Shown here: positions 46,275 through 54,631 of the stretch, one piece after another
Position numbering within the stretch: position 1 is the first letter of the stretch
How the letters are laid out: every line of letters starts with the position of its first letter
Origin: Acetobacteraceae bacterium
Lineage (GTDB): Bacteria > Pseudomonadota > Alphaproteobacteria > Acetobacterales > Acetobacteraceae
Assembly (NCBI GenBank): GCA_031291725.1
Contig: JARLIM010000035.1
Span: 1-64,000, forward strand
DNA length: 64,000 bases
Reading direction: 5' to 3'
Position numbers and translations under genes: made by a program
Notes under the pieces: generated by a model
Seen by the model: only the letters and a program-made list of their open reading frames with translations
Databases searched by the model: none
Told to the model about the DNA's origin: nothing

Positions 46275-47534
46275 TTACGGGAACAACCCGCGCAATTGCT
46301 TGCCCGCCCGCACGCGCTCCACCCCGATGGCCAATGCCGCCATCCGCATCGAGATCCGATCCTTCGCCGCCCGTGCGCTCACCTGCGCGAAGGTGCCGTC
46401 AAGCAAGGAGCGCAGCTTGGTGTTCACCTCCGTCTCGCTCCAGAACAGCCGCTGCAAATCCTGCACCCACTCGAAATACGACACCACCACGCCACCGGCA
46501 TTGCACAGAATATCGGGAATGACGAACACATCGCCGCGCAGATCCAGAATGGCGTCGGCCTCGGGTGTCGTCGGGCCGTTCGCGCCCTCGGCCAGGATGC
46601 GGCATTGCAGACGGCCCGCATTGGCGGCATCGATCACCCGTTCCACCGCGCAGGGGGCAAGAATGTCCGCTTTTTGCAGCAGCAATTCCGCCGGATCGAT
46701 GCGCGGCGCTTCCGTATAGCCGGACAGCACGCGATGGGCGGCGGCGTGGGCGGCAAGCTTGGCCACGTCCAGCCCGTTCGGATCATGGAATGCCGCCGTG
46801 TGGTCAGACGCCCCCACCACCTTCACGCCGTGTTCGGCTTGCAGGCACAAGGCAGTGACGCTGCCCACATTGCCGAAACCCTGCACGATGGCGGTGCTGT
46901 TGGAAGCCCGCATGCCCAACCGCTCGCACGCCCGCCCGATCAGATGCGCCACACCACGCCCGGTCGCCTCGCGCCGCCCCTCGGTGCCGCCCAGGGCCAC
47001 CGGCTTGCCGGTGACGATCTCGTTCACCGAATGGCCGTGATGCATCGAATAGGTGTCCATGAACCACGCCATCACCTGCTCGTTGGTGCCCATATCGGGC
47101 GCCATCACATCGGTGTGCGGCGAGACGAACGGGATCATCTCCTGCATGTAACGTCTGCTGATGGCTTCCAATTCACGGCGGGAGAGGATGCCGGGGTCGC
47201 AGGCAACGCCCCCCTTGGCCCCGCCATAGGGCAGATTGGCCAGCGCGCATTTCCAACTCATCCAAATCGCCAACGCCGCCGTCTCGCCGACATCGAGAGA
47301 GGGGGCGAAACGTGTGCCGCCCTTGGTAGGGCCGAGGGTAAGATGGTGCTGCACCCGATAGCCCTGAAACACCTCGGTGCGGCCATCATCCATATGGACG
47401 GGCACCGAGACGGCAATCGTGCGTTTGGGATAAAGCAGCCGCGCCCGTTCGTCCTGGGCGATGCCGATATGATCGGCAATGGCGGCAAATTGTGTGGCGG
47501 CCATCTCAAAGACCGGCCCGGTGTAGATAGACAT
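46275..47534 (-). CDS. gdhA: Glu/Leu/Phe/Val dehydrogenase (glutamate dehydrogenase)
   Basis: 419 aa, hexameric GDH length. Interconverts glutamate and 2-oxoglutarate plus ammonia. GPTKGGTRF, the lysine motif PYGGAKGGV and the nucleotide-binding GFGNVGS are visible. Substrate-pocket residues fit glutamate, but leucine-type cannot be excluded by eye. ATG 47534 has GGGGAG 7 bases upstream. Confidence 0.92.
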   Translation of the reverse strand: MSIYTGPVFEMAATQFAAIADHIGIAQDERARLLYPKRTIAVSVPVHMDDGRTEVFQGYRVQHHLTLGPTKGGTRFAPSLDVGETAALAIWMSWKCALANLPYGGAKGGVACDPGILSRRELEAISRRYMQEMIPFVSPHTDVMAPDMGTNEQVMAWFMDTYSMHHGHSVNEIVTGKPVALGGTEGRREATGRGVAHLIGRACERLGMRASNSTAIVQGFGNVGSVTALCLQAEHGVKVVGASDHTAAFHDPNGLDVAKLAAHAAAHRVLSGYTEAPRIDPAELLLQKADILAPCAVERVIDAANAGRLQCRILAEGANGPTTPEADAILDLRGDVFVIPDILCNAGGVVVSYFEWVQDLQRLFWSETEVNTKLRSLLDGTFAQVSARAAKDRISMRMAALAIGVERVRAGKQLRGLFP

Positions 47535-47642
47535 ACTGCACTCCCCTGAAGGGCTACGTGTCATTTCGTCACGGCCACCGGGGTAGCACGGCCAGGAAAA
47601 GCGGCCAAAGCACGCTTTGTTACCTGCTGTCGCAGTCCGGGA

Positions 47643-48383
47643 TCAGGAGAGCAGAGTCTCGCCCACCAGCGACACATCGACGCTATCGCCGGTGAGTTCG
47701 ATATACAGATGCACCGCCTGCACCTCCCCCTCGCCGGCCTGCACCGCCAAATCGGCCACCGGGAAATCCGACATCCGAATCGCCTCGCCCTCGACGAGCA
47801 TGGCCGCACTGGTCTCGATGGTTTCCACGATCCGGCTGGCATCACCGAAATCGATCTCAATCCAAGGTCGCAGCGGCGGCAACAGGCCAGGCTGCCGGCC
47901 CGGCTCCTGGGCAACTTGCAGAAACAGCAGATCCTTCGATTGCAGCACCGCCAGGTCGAGCTTGTAGCGCAACATGAACCGCTCACCGCCACGACGGCGA
48001 TAGAGCACGCCGTTGGCATCCACCACCCGCAACCGCCGCAGCACCGGCAGAATCGAGCCCGGACGGCCCAATTCCTGCGGACGCGGCGGCATCTCGGCCG
48101 TCATCTCCAGGCGCAGTCCGGCATGCGGGATATAGGCGAACAGCGCATCGGCATTCGGCAACGCCCGCGCCTGCACATCGAATCCCTCCGGGCAGGCAGC
48201 GATATCGATCTTGTGCAGCATCACATCCGCGCCCAACGGCAGGCCGATGATGATGCCCGATAATTGCCGCAACAGCGGCACCGCGCCGCAGGATTGGCCC
48301 ATGATCTGATGCCACAGGAACAGCGTGCGCCCCACAAAGGTGCGGTTGCGCGTGCGGGCGAGCTGCTCGAAGACCGGATTCAT
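47643..48383 (-). CDS. Hypothetical protein, partner of the GT61-like gene
   Basis: 246 aa, not recognised. Mostly beta-strand with hydrophobic repeats (GIIIGLPLGADVMLH, RLEMTAEMPPR, RWIEI-type strands) and no signal peptide; resembles a carbohydrate-binding or coat-like beta-sandwich. It starts inside the stop of the upstream gene (ATGA), so the two products are made together and probably act together. Confidence 0.72.
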   Translation of the reverse strand: MNPVFEQLARTRNRTFVGRTLFLWHQIMGQSCGAVPLLRQLSGIIIGLPLGADVMLHKIDIAACPEGFDVQARALPNADALFAYIPHAGLRLEMTAEMPPRPQELGRPGSILPVLRRLRVVDANGVLYRRRGGERFMLRYKLDLAVLQSKDLLFLQVAQEPGRQPGLLPPLRPWIEIDFGDASRIVETIETSAAMLVEGEAIRMSDFPVADLAVQAGEGEVQAVHLYIELTGDSVDVSLVGETLLS

Positions 48384-50209
48384 CCGAGCTCTCCCCTGCG
48401 CATGCCGTCTGCCACGGCTTCCATCCGATCCATCATCGCCGCCAGACGGTCAGTGGCAACGACGGAGCCTGCTGCGGGATCGTCGCCGACGCCGGAGCTG
48501 AACATCAGCATCACATTATGTCGGCAGGCACCTGCGGCATGCAGGGCGGGAAGCGGCAGGTCTGGGTCGGTGTCCGCATGCAGCAGGCCCAACACACTGC
48601 GCCGCGCCAACGCCGACCAAATGCCCAGCCGCGACGGTGCGATCACCACACTGGCATCGCGCAACAACGCCGCGATGTCATGCGGCGTCGCGCGGTCGGG
48701 ATCGACCACCGCATAGCGCCGCTCCCGTGCCAATTGCGCCAATTCGCTCTGATTGAGGATCAGGCTGCCCGGCCCGATCACCATCACCTTGCCCGTGGGG
48801 CGCGGGGCGGTGAGCGACCAATTGGCATGTTCCAGCGGCATCGTGGACACACGGCGCCAGAAACGGTCGAACATCGCCGACCGGCTGGCTTCAGACGGGC
48901 TGGCAGCGGGTGAGGCCAGGATCAGGCGGCTGAACAGCACATGCGCGATATCGGTGCGCACGAATGCCGCGCCGAAACCGCAGACAGCCAGCATCTCGCG
49001 CGTCCAGCCATCCACGCCGTCGGGGCAGACCAACTCCACCCCATCCGCACCGCGCTTTTCCTGTTCAATCAACTCACTGAGCAAATCCAACCGTGGCAGC
49101 AACATGGTCAACGCCGACGCGCGGCTTGCCGCCCGCCCCAGCAGCAGCGCCGGACGCGCCACCACCTCGTCCACCAGGCCGAGTTCCGGCAATGTCAGCT
49201 TGCCCCAGTCATGCCGCCCGACGAACGGATCGAAAGTCGCCATGCCGGAAACCGTGCGGACCACCAAGGCGTCGCCCGCGCGTTGCAGCCGCGCGGCGGT
49301 GAGGTCGAGGCGCAGGAAATCTCCCGGCACCGCCCGCAGCGCATTGCGTTGCAGTCCGTGCAGCGCCGCCCCTGCATTGGTCGGCGGTGCGTCGCCGAAC
49401 ACCTCAATCAACAGGCCACCCGCCGTCGGGCTATCCTCCAACGGCGACGCCACCACGCCGCCGGAGACAGCGGGCCGGGGCGAGAGGTCATGCCAGAAGG
49501 TGATGTCGTCACCGACCGACGCTGCCACGGCCACATCCCGTGGCGCGCGCGGTGAGAGGGCTTCGAGGCAGAGCAGCAGATCCATCCGCGGCTCGGCATC
49601 CTCCCCGGCGGGATCGCCTTCGCAGGGCAGCAGGGCGACCGGCTTGACCGGCCAATTCGGCAACGTCGCCACCAAAGCACTCAACGCCTCGCCGGGCAGG
49701 CGGATCACGGCGCGGGTGTCGTGGGTGAGGAAGCGATCGAGGCTTTGCAGCCATTGGCCCAATGCCTGCACGTCCGGCACCGAGGCGGAGAGTGTCGCCA
49801 GATCGCGCAGCCCCAGATGCCCGCCGCATAAGCTGCGCAGATCGACACCGTCCAACTCCACCGAAGCCCGCCCGGGCATCTGCAATCCGGCGCGCGCAGA
49901 CGGCTCATGCCAGGAGAGAATCGTGTGTTCGCTAGAGGCTCCGAACAGCAGGCGCGCCGGTGCGCCGATCAACCGAAGGTCAAGATGCCAACGGCCCGGA
50001 GCGGGCACGGAACTGCGGGCGAGCAGGTGGCTTGCGATGTCGTAGCCATTGGGCACCACATCCACGCCGGAATTGGCCGCCAGATCGCGGAAATACGAGG
50101 CCAGATGCGCGTCCGTCAGCCGCAGATGCGCGCCCGGAAGCCCCCATCCCTGCAACGCCTCGGTGTCCGGGCGCAGGCGCATACGGTCGAACAGCCTGAA
50201 CCAGCCCAA
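48380..50209 (-). CDS. Large protein with GT61-like C-terminal half
   Basis: 609 aa. The N-terminal 350 residues are unassigned and beta-rich. From about 370, MLLPRLDLLSEL, then CGFGAAFV, SRLILASP, and LNQSELAQLARERRYAVVDP with DASVVIAPSRLG resemble the DUF563/GT61 glycosyltransferases that modify surface glycans, but the usual HGAGL is replaced by APSRLG, so catalysis is uncertain. Starts with TTG at 50209 with AGGGA about 7 bases upstream; ATG 50182 is the alternative. Coupled to the downstream partner gene. Confidence 0.7.
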   Translation of the reverse strand: MGWFRLFDRMRLRPDTEALQGWGLPGAHLRLTDAHLASYFRDLAANSGVDVVPNGYDIASHLLARSSVPAPGRWHLDLRLIGAPARLLFGASSEHTILSWHEPSARAGLQMPGRASVELDGVDLRSLCGGHLGLRDLATLSASVPDVQALGQWLQSLDRFLTHDTRAVIRLPGEALSALVATLPNWPVKPVALLPCEGDPAGEDAEPRMDLLLCLEALSPRAPRDVAVAASVGDDITFWHDLSPRPAVSGGVVASPLEDSPTAGGLLIEVFGDAPPTNAGAALHGLQRNALRAVPGDFLRLDLTAARLQRAGDALVVRTVSGMATFDPFVGRHDWGKLTLPELGLVDEVVARPALLLGRAASRASALTMLLPRLDLLSELIEQEKRGADGVELVCPDGVDGWTREMLAVCGFGAAFVRTDIAHVLFSRLILASPAASPSEASRSAMFDRFWRRVSTMPLEHANWSLTAPRPTGKVMVIGPGSLILNQSELAQLARERRYAVVDPDRATPHDIAALLRDASVVIAPSRLGIWSALARRSVLGLLHADTDPDLPLPALHAAGACRHNVMLMFSSGVGDDPAAGSVVATDRLAAMMDRMEAVADGMRRGELG

Positions 50210-50334
50210 CGGGTCATCCCTCTCTTGGCGTGCCGCCGCGATTCACTCCGTCAATCGCACAATAGTTATGAAATCCCCACGCCGTGTTGACCAGACCCAC
50301 ACAGGGGAAGCGACGACCGATTTTCAGGGGAAAT

Positions 50335-50408
50335 TGGAGGTCCGGGCCGGAATCGAACCGGCATACACGGATTTGCAATCCGCTGCATCACCACTCTGCC
50401 ACCGGACC
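50335..50408 (-). tRNA. tRNA-Cys (anticodon GCA)
   Basis: 74 nt with an encoded CCA. Acceptor GGTCCGG/CCGGACC, discriminator U, anticodon stem GCGGA/TCCGT with loop TTGCAAA, T-arm GCCGGTTCGATTCCGGC. Confidence 0.97.
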
Positions 50409-50559
50409 ATGGTGGGCCGCCCTTATCACGCCTCAACATAGGCGCGGTCAAGTCCGGTCTGAATCGCATGTTTATGTTGCGTTGCGGGTTGGCGGCTGGG
50501 CGCTACAATCTTATAAGCAAGCAGATGATTGTCGGCCGGTCCGACCTGGAGTGCACATC

Positions 50560-51228
50560 ATGGTTGCTCTGTCTCCCGAAGTCTTTGCCCAAGCCCGCAC
50601 CATGATGGTGGATAGCCAATTGCGTCCGAATCGGGTGAATGACGTGAAGCTGCTCGGCGTGTTCGGCAGCCTGCCCCGTGAAATTTTTCTGCCCGCCGCC
50701 ATGGCTGCCCGCGCCTACACGGATGAAAACATCCGCATGCCCAACGGTCGCGCGATGCTGGCTCCGATGGCCACCGCCCGCCTGATCCAGGACGCAGGCG
50801 TGCAGCCGGGCGAGAATGTGCTCGTTGTCGGCTCCGGTACCGGCTATGCCGCCGCCGCGCTCGCCCAGCTCGGCGCAAACGTCACCGCGCTGGAAGAAGA
50901 TAATGGCCTTCTCCAGATCGCCCGCCTCGCGCTGGCGCAGTTGGCAAGCAAGGTGGTGCAAGTCACCGGCCCGCTCGCCGCCGGTTGGGCTGCCAAGGCC
51001 CCTTATGACGTCATCCTGATCGAAGGTGCTGTTGATCTGGTGCCCGAGGCGCTCGCCAACCAGCTTGCCGCCAATGGTCGCATCGTGCTGATTCGCCACG
51101 ACAATGACCGCGTCGGCTGCGCGGCCGTGGGAACACGCAGCGCCGGTGGGATCGCCTTTGTGCCGAAATTCGATTGCTCCGCTCCGCTGCTGCCGGGTTT
51201 GGCGCGCGAAGCCGCGTTTGTTTTCTGA
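50560..51228 (+). CDS. pcm: Protein-L-isoaspartate O-methyltransferase family protein
   Basis: 222 aa from ATG 50560 (GGAG 8 bases upstream). SAM-dependent methyltransferase with motif I NVLVVGSGTGYAAA and the family start MMVDSQLRPNRVND. The DSQLRPN version is the variant that sits upstream of tolC in alphaproteobacteria; whether it truly repairs isoaspartate is not settled by sequence. 175 bases before tolC. Confidence 0.9.
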   Translation: MVALSPEVFAQARTMMVDSQLRPNRVNDVKLLGVFGSLPREIFLPAAMAARAYTDENIRMPNGRAMLAPMATARLIQDAGVQPGENVLVVGSGTGYAAAALAQLGANVTALEEDNGLLQIARLALAQLASKVVQVTGPLAAGWAAKAPYDVILIEGAVDLVPEALANQLAANGRIVLIRHDNDRVGCAAVGTRSAGGIAFVPKFDCSAPLLPGLAREAAFVF

Positions 51229-51403
51229 CGAAACAGACCGGGCCCGATCGGAATTTTGCGCCCGCATGTCGATTTGCGGACGATACCGGCATCTGTCTGG
51301 CTTGGCGAAATGCCGCCTGATGTGGCACACCTGATGCAATCGCCGCTGCGGTCGCATTTGGATGCGATGCTGTGGTGGCCATACATGGATGGAGAGACGG
51401 GCA

Positions 51404-52852
51404 ATGTCGGTGCATGTTCAGTCGAATGAGCGCCTCGTGCGGAGCAAGGCAACCCCGACCAAGCTGCTGATGTCGTTCGGTGTTGCGATGTCGGCCCTGC
51501 TGGCCGCCTCTGGTGCGCAGGCGCAGACCAAGACGCTGCAAGACGCGATGATCACGGCCTACTCCAACAATCCAGCCCTGCAGGCGGCGCGCGCTCAGCT
51601 GCGTGCGACGGATGAAAACGTCCCCGCCGCCCTGGCTGGCTGGCACCCGACGGTCACGCTCTCCGGCACGGCTGGCCCAAGTTGGGGCACCCAGACCAAC
51701 CCGAACGGCCTCGGCGGGCTGACGACAACCAACGAGAAACGCTACGTCACCAGCGGCACGGCCACCGTCACCCAGCCGATTTATCGCGGTGGACGCACGG
51801 TTGCCGCCACCAACAAGGCCGAAAGCCTGGTGATGGCACAACGCGCCAGCCTGCTCGCGCAGGAGGAACAGACCTTCAGCGACACCGTGACCGCCTATGT
51901 CAACGTGATCGCCGCTCAACAGACGCTGGATCTGGATCGCAACAACGAAGAAGTTCTCACCCGCCAGTTGCAGGCGACGAATGACCGCTTCCGCGTCGGC
52001 GAAATCACCCGCACCGATGTCGCCCAGGCCGAAGCGGCCCTGGCTGGCGCGGTCGCCACGCGTGAGACGGCGGAAGGTGCGCTGCAAAGTGCCCGCGCCA
52101 GTTATCAGAAAACCGTCGGCGAACTGCCCGGCACCCTCATCCCGCCGCAGCCACTCGCATTGCCGAGCAAGACGCTGGAAGAAGCCAAGGCGCTGGCCCG
52201 TGGCAATAACCCCAACGTTGTCGCCGCTGTGTTCAAGAATGCGTCCGACAAGGACAATTTCGACCTGCAATACGCGGCCCTGATGCCACAGGTTGCGCTG
52301 CAAGCCACCGGTTCGACGGCGAAGAACCAAACCTATCGTGACTATTACAACCAGGGCAGCCAGGTTGGCGTCACCGTGACCGTGCCGCTCTATCAGGGTG
52401 GTTCGGAATACGCGGCCATCCGTCAGGCCCGTCAGAGCGAGCAGCAGAGCCATCAGTTGATCGACGATGCGCGTGCCACCGCCGTGCAGCAGGCGATTTC
52501 GGCGTGGGAGACCTATCAGGCCACGAAATCCTCCATCGCCAGCAATCGCCAACAGATCAAGGCCAACGAGGTCGCACTCGAAGGTGTGCAGCGCGAAGCC
52601 ATCGTTGGCAGCCGCACCACCTTGGACGTGCTGAACGCTGAGCAGGCACTGCTCACCAGCCGCACCCAATTGGTGCAGAATCTGGCCACGCTGGTGGCAA
52701 ATTCTTATGGGGTTGCAGCCGCTGTCGGTCGCCTGACTGCACGAGATCTTAACCTTCCCGTGCCTTACTACAACGAGAAGGCTTATTACGAGGCGGTGCG
52801 CAATCTCTGGATCGGCACCGGCGATTACGCACCCAGCCTGCCGGGAAAATGA
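51404..52852 (+). CDS. tolC: TolC family outer membrane channel protein
   Basis: 482 aa. Signal peptide ends GAQAQ near residue 40; ATG 51404 follows GGAG by 9 bases. Two TolC/OEP repeats: helical LQDAMITAYSNNPALQAARAQLRATDE and RVGEITRTDVAQAEAALAGA in the first half, and NFDLQYAALMPQVALQA with GSRTTLDVLNAEQALLTS in the second. Forms the trimeric exit duct for drug efflux or type I secretion. Partner pumps are elsewhere. Confidence 0.95.
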   Translation: MSVHVQSNERLVRSKATPTKLLMSFGVAMSALLAASGAQAQTKTLQDAMITAYSNNPALQAARAQLRATDENVPAALAGWHPTVTLSGTAGPSWGTQTNPNGLGGLTTTNEKRYVTSGTATVTQPIYRGGRTVAATNKAESLVMAQRASLLAQEEQTFSDTVTAYVNVIAAQQTLDLDRNNEEVLTRQLQATNDRFRVGEITRTDVAQAEAALAGAVATRETAEGALQSARASYQKTVGELPGTLIPPQPLALPSKTLEEAKALARGNNPNVVAAVFKNASDKDNFDLQYAALMPQVALQATGSTAKNQTYRDYYNQGSQVGVTVTVPLYQGGSEYAAIRQARQSEQQSHQLIDDARATAVQQAISAWETYQATKSSIASNRQQIKANEVALEGVQREAIVGSRTTLDVLNAEQALLTSRTQLVQNLATLVANSYGVAAAVGRLTARDLNLPVPYYNEKAYYEAVRNLWIGTGDYAPSLPGK

Positions 52853-52881
52853 TCTCCGGGGGCTGGGAGAGGAGTTGAACA

Positions 52882-53505
52882 GTGAGCAACACCCCCCACC
52901 CCGGCCCCGATCTGCCGGAGAGTGCCGTTTCTGATCCGTCGATGGACGATATTCTCGCCTCCATCCGGCGGATCTTAAGCGAGGAAGACGAGCAGCACGC
53001 ATCAGACGCACCGCATGATGGCGATGACGATGTGCTCACCCTCGACTCGTCGATGTTGCTGGAACCCGACACTCCAGCGCCCCCTCCGGATGAGTTGCCA
53101 CCGCCGCAACCAGAACCGCTCGCGCCCAGCGTCGTTGCGCCCAGCGTCGTTGCGCCCAGCGTCGTTGCGCCCAGCGTCGTCGTGCCCAGCGTCGTCGTGC
53201 CGAGTTTTGTCGCGCCCGCCCTGCCGCCCCTCCCGCCGGTGGAAGCGCCGATCATGAGCCAACCCAATTCCCTGCTCTCCAGCACCGTTGCCGCCACCGC
53301 CACCCAGGCGATGAGCGAACTTGTCAATTCCCTGCACACCGAGCGCCAGACCGCCGTCTATCGTGGCGGTCCGACGCTGGAGGATCTGGTGCGAGACGAA
53401 ATGCGTCCGCTATTGGCAACATGGCTCGACACACACCTGCCCGAGATGGTCGAGCGCGTGGTGCGCAACGAAATCGAACGTCTGGCGGGGCGGGCGTTGG
53501 CCTAG
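52882..53505 (+). CDS. popZ: PopZ-like polar organising protein (DUF2497)
   Basis: 207 aa. N-terminal SMDDILASIRRILSEEDE is the conserved PopZ helix; then an acidic/proline-rich disordered middle with six APSVV-type repeats (DNA 53122-53211); then the C-terminal helices LEDLVRDEMRPLLATWLD and VRNEIERLAGRAL that drive oligomer formation. PopZ forms a polar matrix that tethers the ParB-bound chromosome origin. Follows tolC, as usual, but the valS gene expected next is missing. Its TAG stop is the first three bases of the inverted-repeat element. Confidence 0.92.
   Translation: MSNTPHPGPDLPESAVSDPSMDDILASIRRILSEEDEQHASDAPHDGDDDVLTLDSSMLLEPDTPAPPPDELPPPQPEPLAPSVVAPSVVAPSVVAPSVVVPSVVVPSFVAPALPPLPPVEAPIMSQPNSLLSSTVAATATQAMSELVNSLHTERQTAVYRGGPTLEDLVRDEMRPLLATWLDTHLPEMVERVVRNEIERLAGRALA
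53122..53211 (+). repeat. 15-bp in-frame tandem repeat in popZ
   Basis: Six units of GCGCCCAGCGTCGTT, the first three identical and the last diverged, coding APSVV/VPSVV. The unit length keeps the frame, so copy number can change without breaking the gene. Confidence 0.9.
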
Positions 53506-53667
53506 CAGGTTGCTGAAAAACTGTTCGCGGAGGGGCGGCGAGTCATTTTTCGTGCCAGAAAGGCCAAGGCGAGGACACGATGTGTGTGCATCGTGGCAAG
53601 CCTTGAACGAATCTGGCGCGGAAAAGGGCCGCCGCGCCGACCGACAGAGTCTTGCAGCAGCCTGCTA
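53503..53667. mobile_element. 165-bp MITE-like inverted-repeat element
   Basis: Left end TAGCAGGTTGCTGAAAAACT and right end (as complement) TAGCAGGCTGCTGCAAGACT match at 17 of 20 positions. No transposase inside. TA at each border is compatible with a TA target as in IS630/mariner-type elements, though that is inference. The terminal TAG at both ends provides the stop codons of popZ and of the convergent dapA-like gene. Confidence 0.7.
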
Positions 53668-54546
53668 ACCGTTCACCCGCGCCAACGCCGCCACCACGCT
53701 TGCGCGTGCCTCGGCCCCAAGCGGCGCTTGCGGGGGCAGCGGGTTGCCCACGTCGAAACCTTGCGATTCCAGCCCGGCCTTGATGCAGGCGGCCAGATTG
53801 TGGCGGGCGAAGACTTCGTTGATCGACCACAGATTGCGCTGCAAAACCATCGCCTCGTCCCACTTACCGGCGCGGCACAGATCATACAGCCGGATCGAGG
53901 GCACTGCCGCCACGCAGGCCGGCCCCGCCATCCACCCGGCCCCGCCCAACATCATCACGCAGGCCGGGATATGGGCGGAGGCGGAGAAAACCTTCATCCG
54001 CTCGCCCACCGCGTTCATGATCGACAGCAACCGCCCGGTGTTGGACGACGCATCTTTCAAATACCTGATCGTCTCGATGCGCGAGAGCCGTTCGATGGAG
54101 GCTATCGAGAGATCGGCGCGCTGGAAATTCGGATTGGTGTAGAGTGTGACCGGCAAATCGGTCGCCGCCGCGATGGCCGCGAAATACCCCTCGATCTGCG
54201 CCTCGTTGAGCGGGAAATACGCCTCCAGCACCGCCAGAATACCATCCGCCCCGGCGCGCGCCGCCGATTTCGCCTGCGCCACCGCATCGGCAATCGTGGT
54301 GGCGGCCACGCCCGCAATCACCGGCACGCGCTTATTGGCAGCCTCAATGGTGACAGCAATCACCCGCTCTTTTTGCGGCGTGTTGAGGTACGCGAACTCA
54401 CCCGTGCTGCCCAGCGGCACCAGCCCATGCACACCCTGGCCGATCAAATGCTCGCACAGCCGCGCCAGCACCGCCTCCTTCACCCGGCCCTCGTCATCGA
54501 CCGGAGAGACCAGATAGGGCATCACCCCGTGAAAATCTTGCGGCAT
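53665..54546 (-). CDS. Dihydrodipicolinate synthase/N-acetylneuraminate lyase family protein
   Basis: 293 aa. Class I aldolase barrel with Schiff-base lysine K164 (RYLKDAS) and tyrosine Y136 (TLYTNP), plus PLGSTGEF as the GxxGE pyruvate-binding motif. The family includes true DapA and catabolic 2-keto-acid aldolases; no lysine-pathway genes are near, so the substrate is open. Its TAG stop is contributed by the 165-bp element. Confidence 0.88.
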   Translation of the reverse strand: MPQDFHGVMPYLVSPVDDEGRVKEAVLARLCEHLIGQGVHGLVPLGSTGEFAYLNTPQKERVIAVTIEAANKRVPVIAGVAATTIADAVAQAKSAARAGADGILAVLEAYFPLNEAQIEGYFAAIAAATDLPVTLYTNPNFQRADLSIASIERLSRIETIRYLKDASSNTGRLLSIMNAVGERMKVFSASAHIPACVMMLGGAGWMAGPACVAAVPSIRLYDLCRAGKWDEAMVLQRNLWSINEVFARHNLAACIKAGLESQGFDVGNPLPPQAPLGAEARASVVAALARVNG

Positions 54547-54582
54547 GAGGCCTCCTTTTTCTCAATCTTATCCCAATCTGCG

Positions 54583-54603
54583 GTCATTGCGAGGCGCAAT
54601 GAC
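54583..54603. repeat. Minimal GTCATTGCG palindrome
   Basis: GTCATTGCG, AGG, CGCAATGAC: a perfect 9-bp stem in the gap between dapA-like and uvrB. Looks like a collapsed copy of the CGTCATTGCG-ended repeats. Confidence 0.7.
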
Positions 54604-54631
54604 GGTATAGAATAGGGCCAGGAGATCCGCT

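Noticed and set aside
53122..53211. CRISPR-like array
   Set aside because: Units are contiguous 15-mers inside popZ with no spacers; the same holds for 17286-17330. No cas genes in the window.
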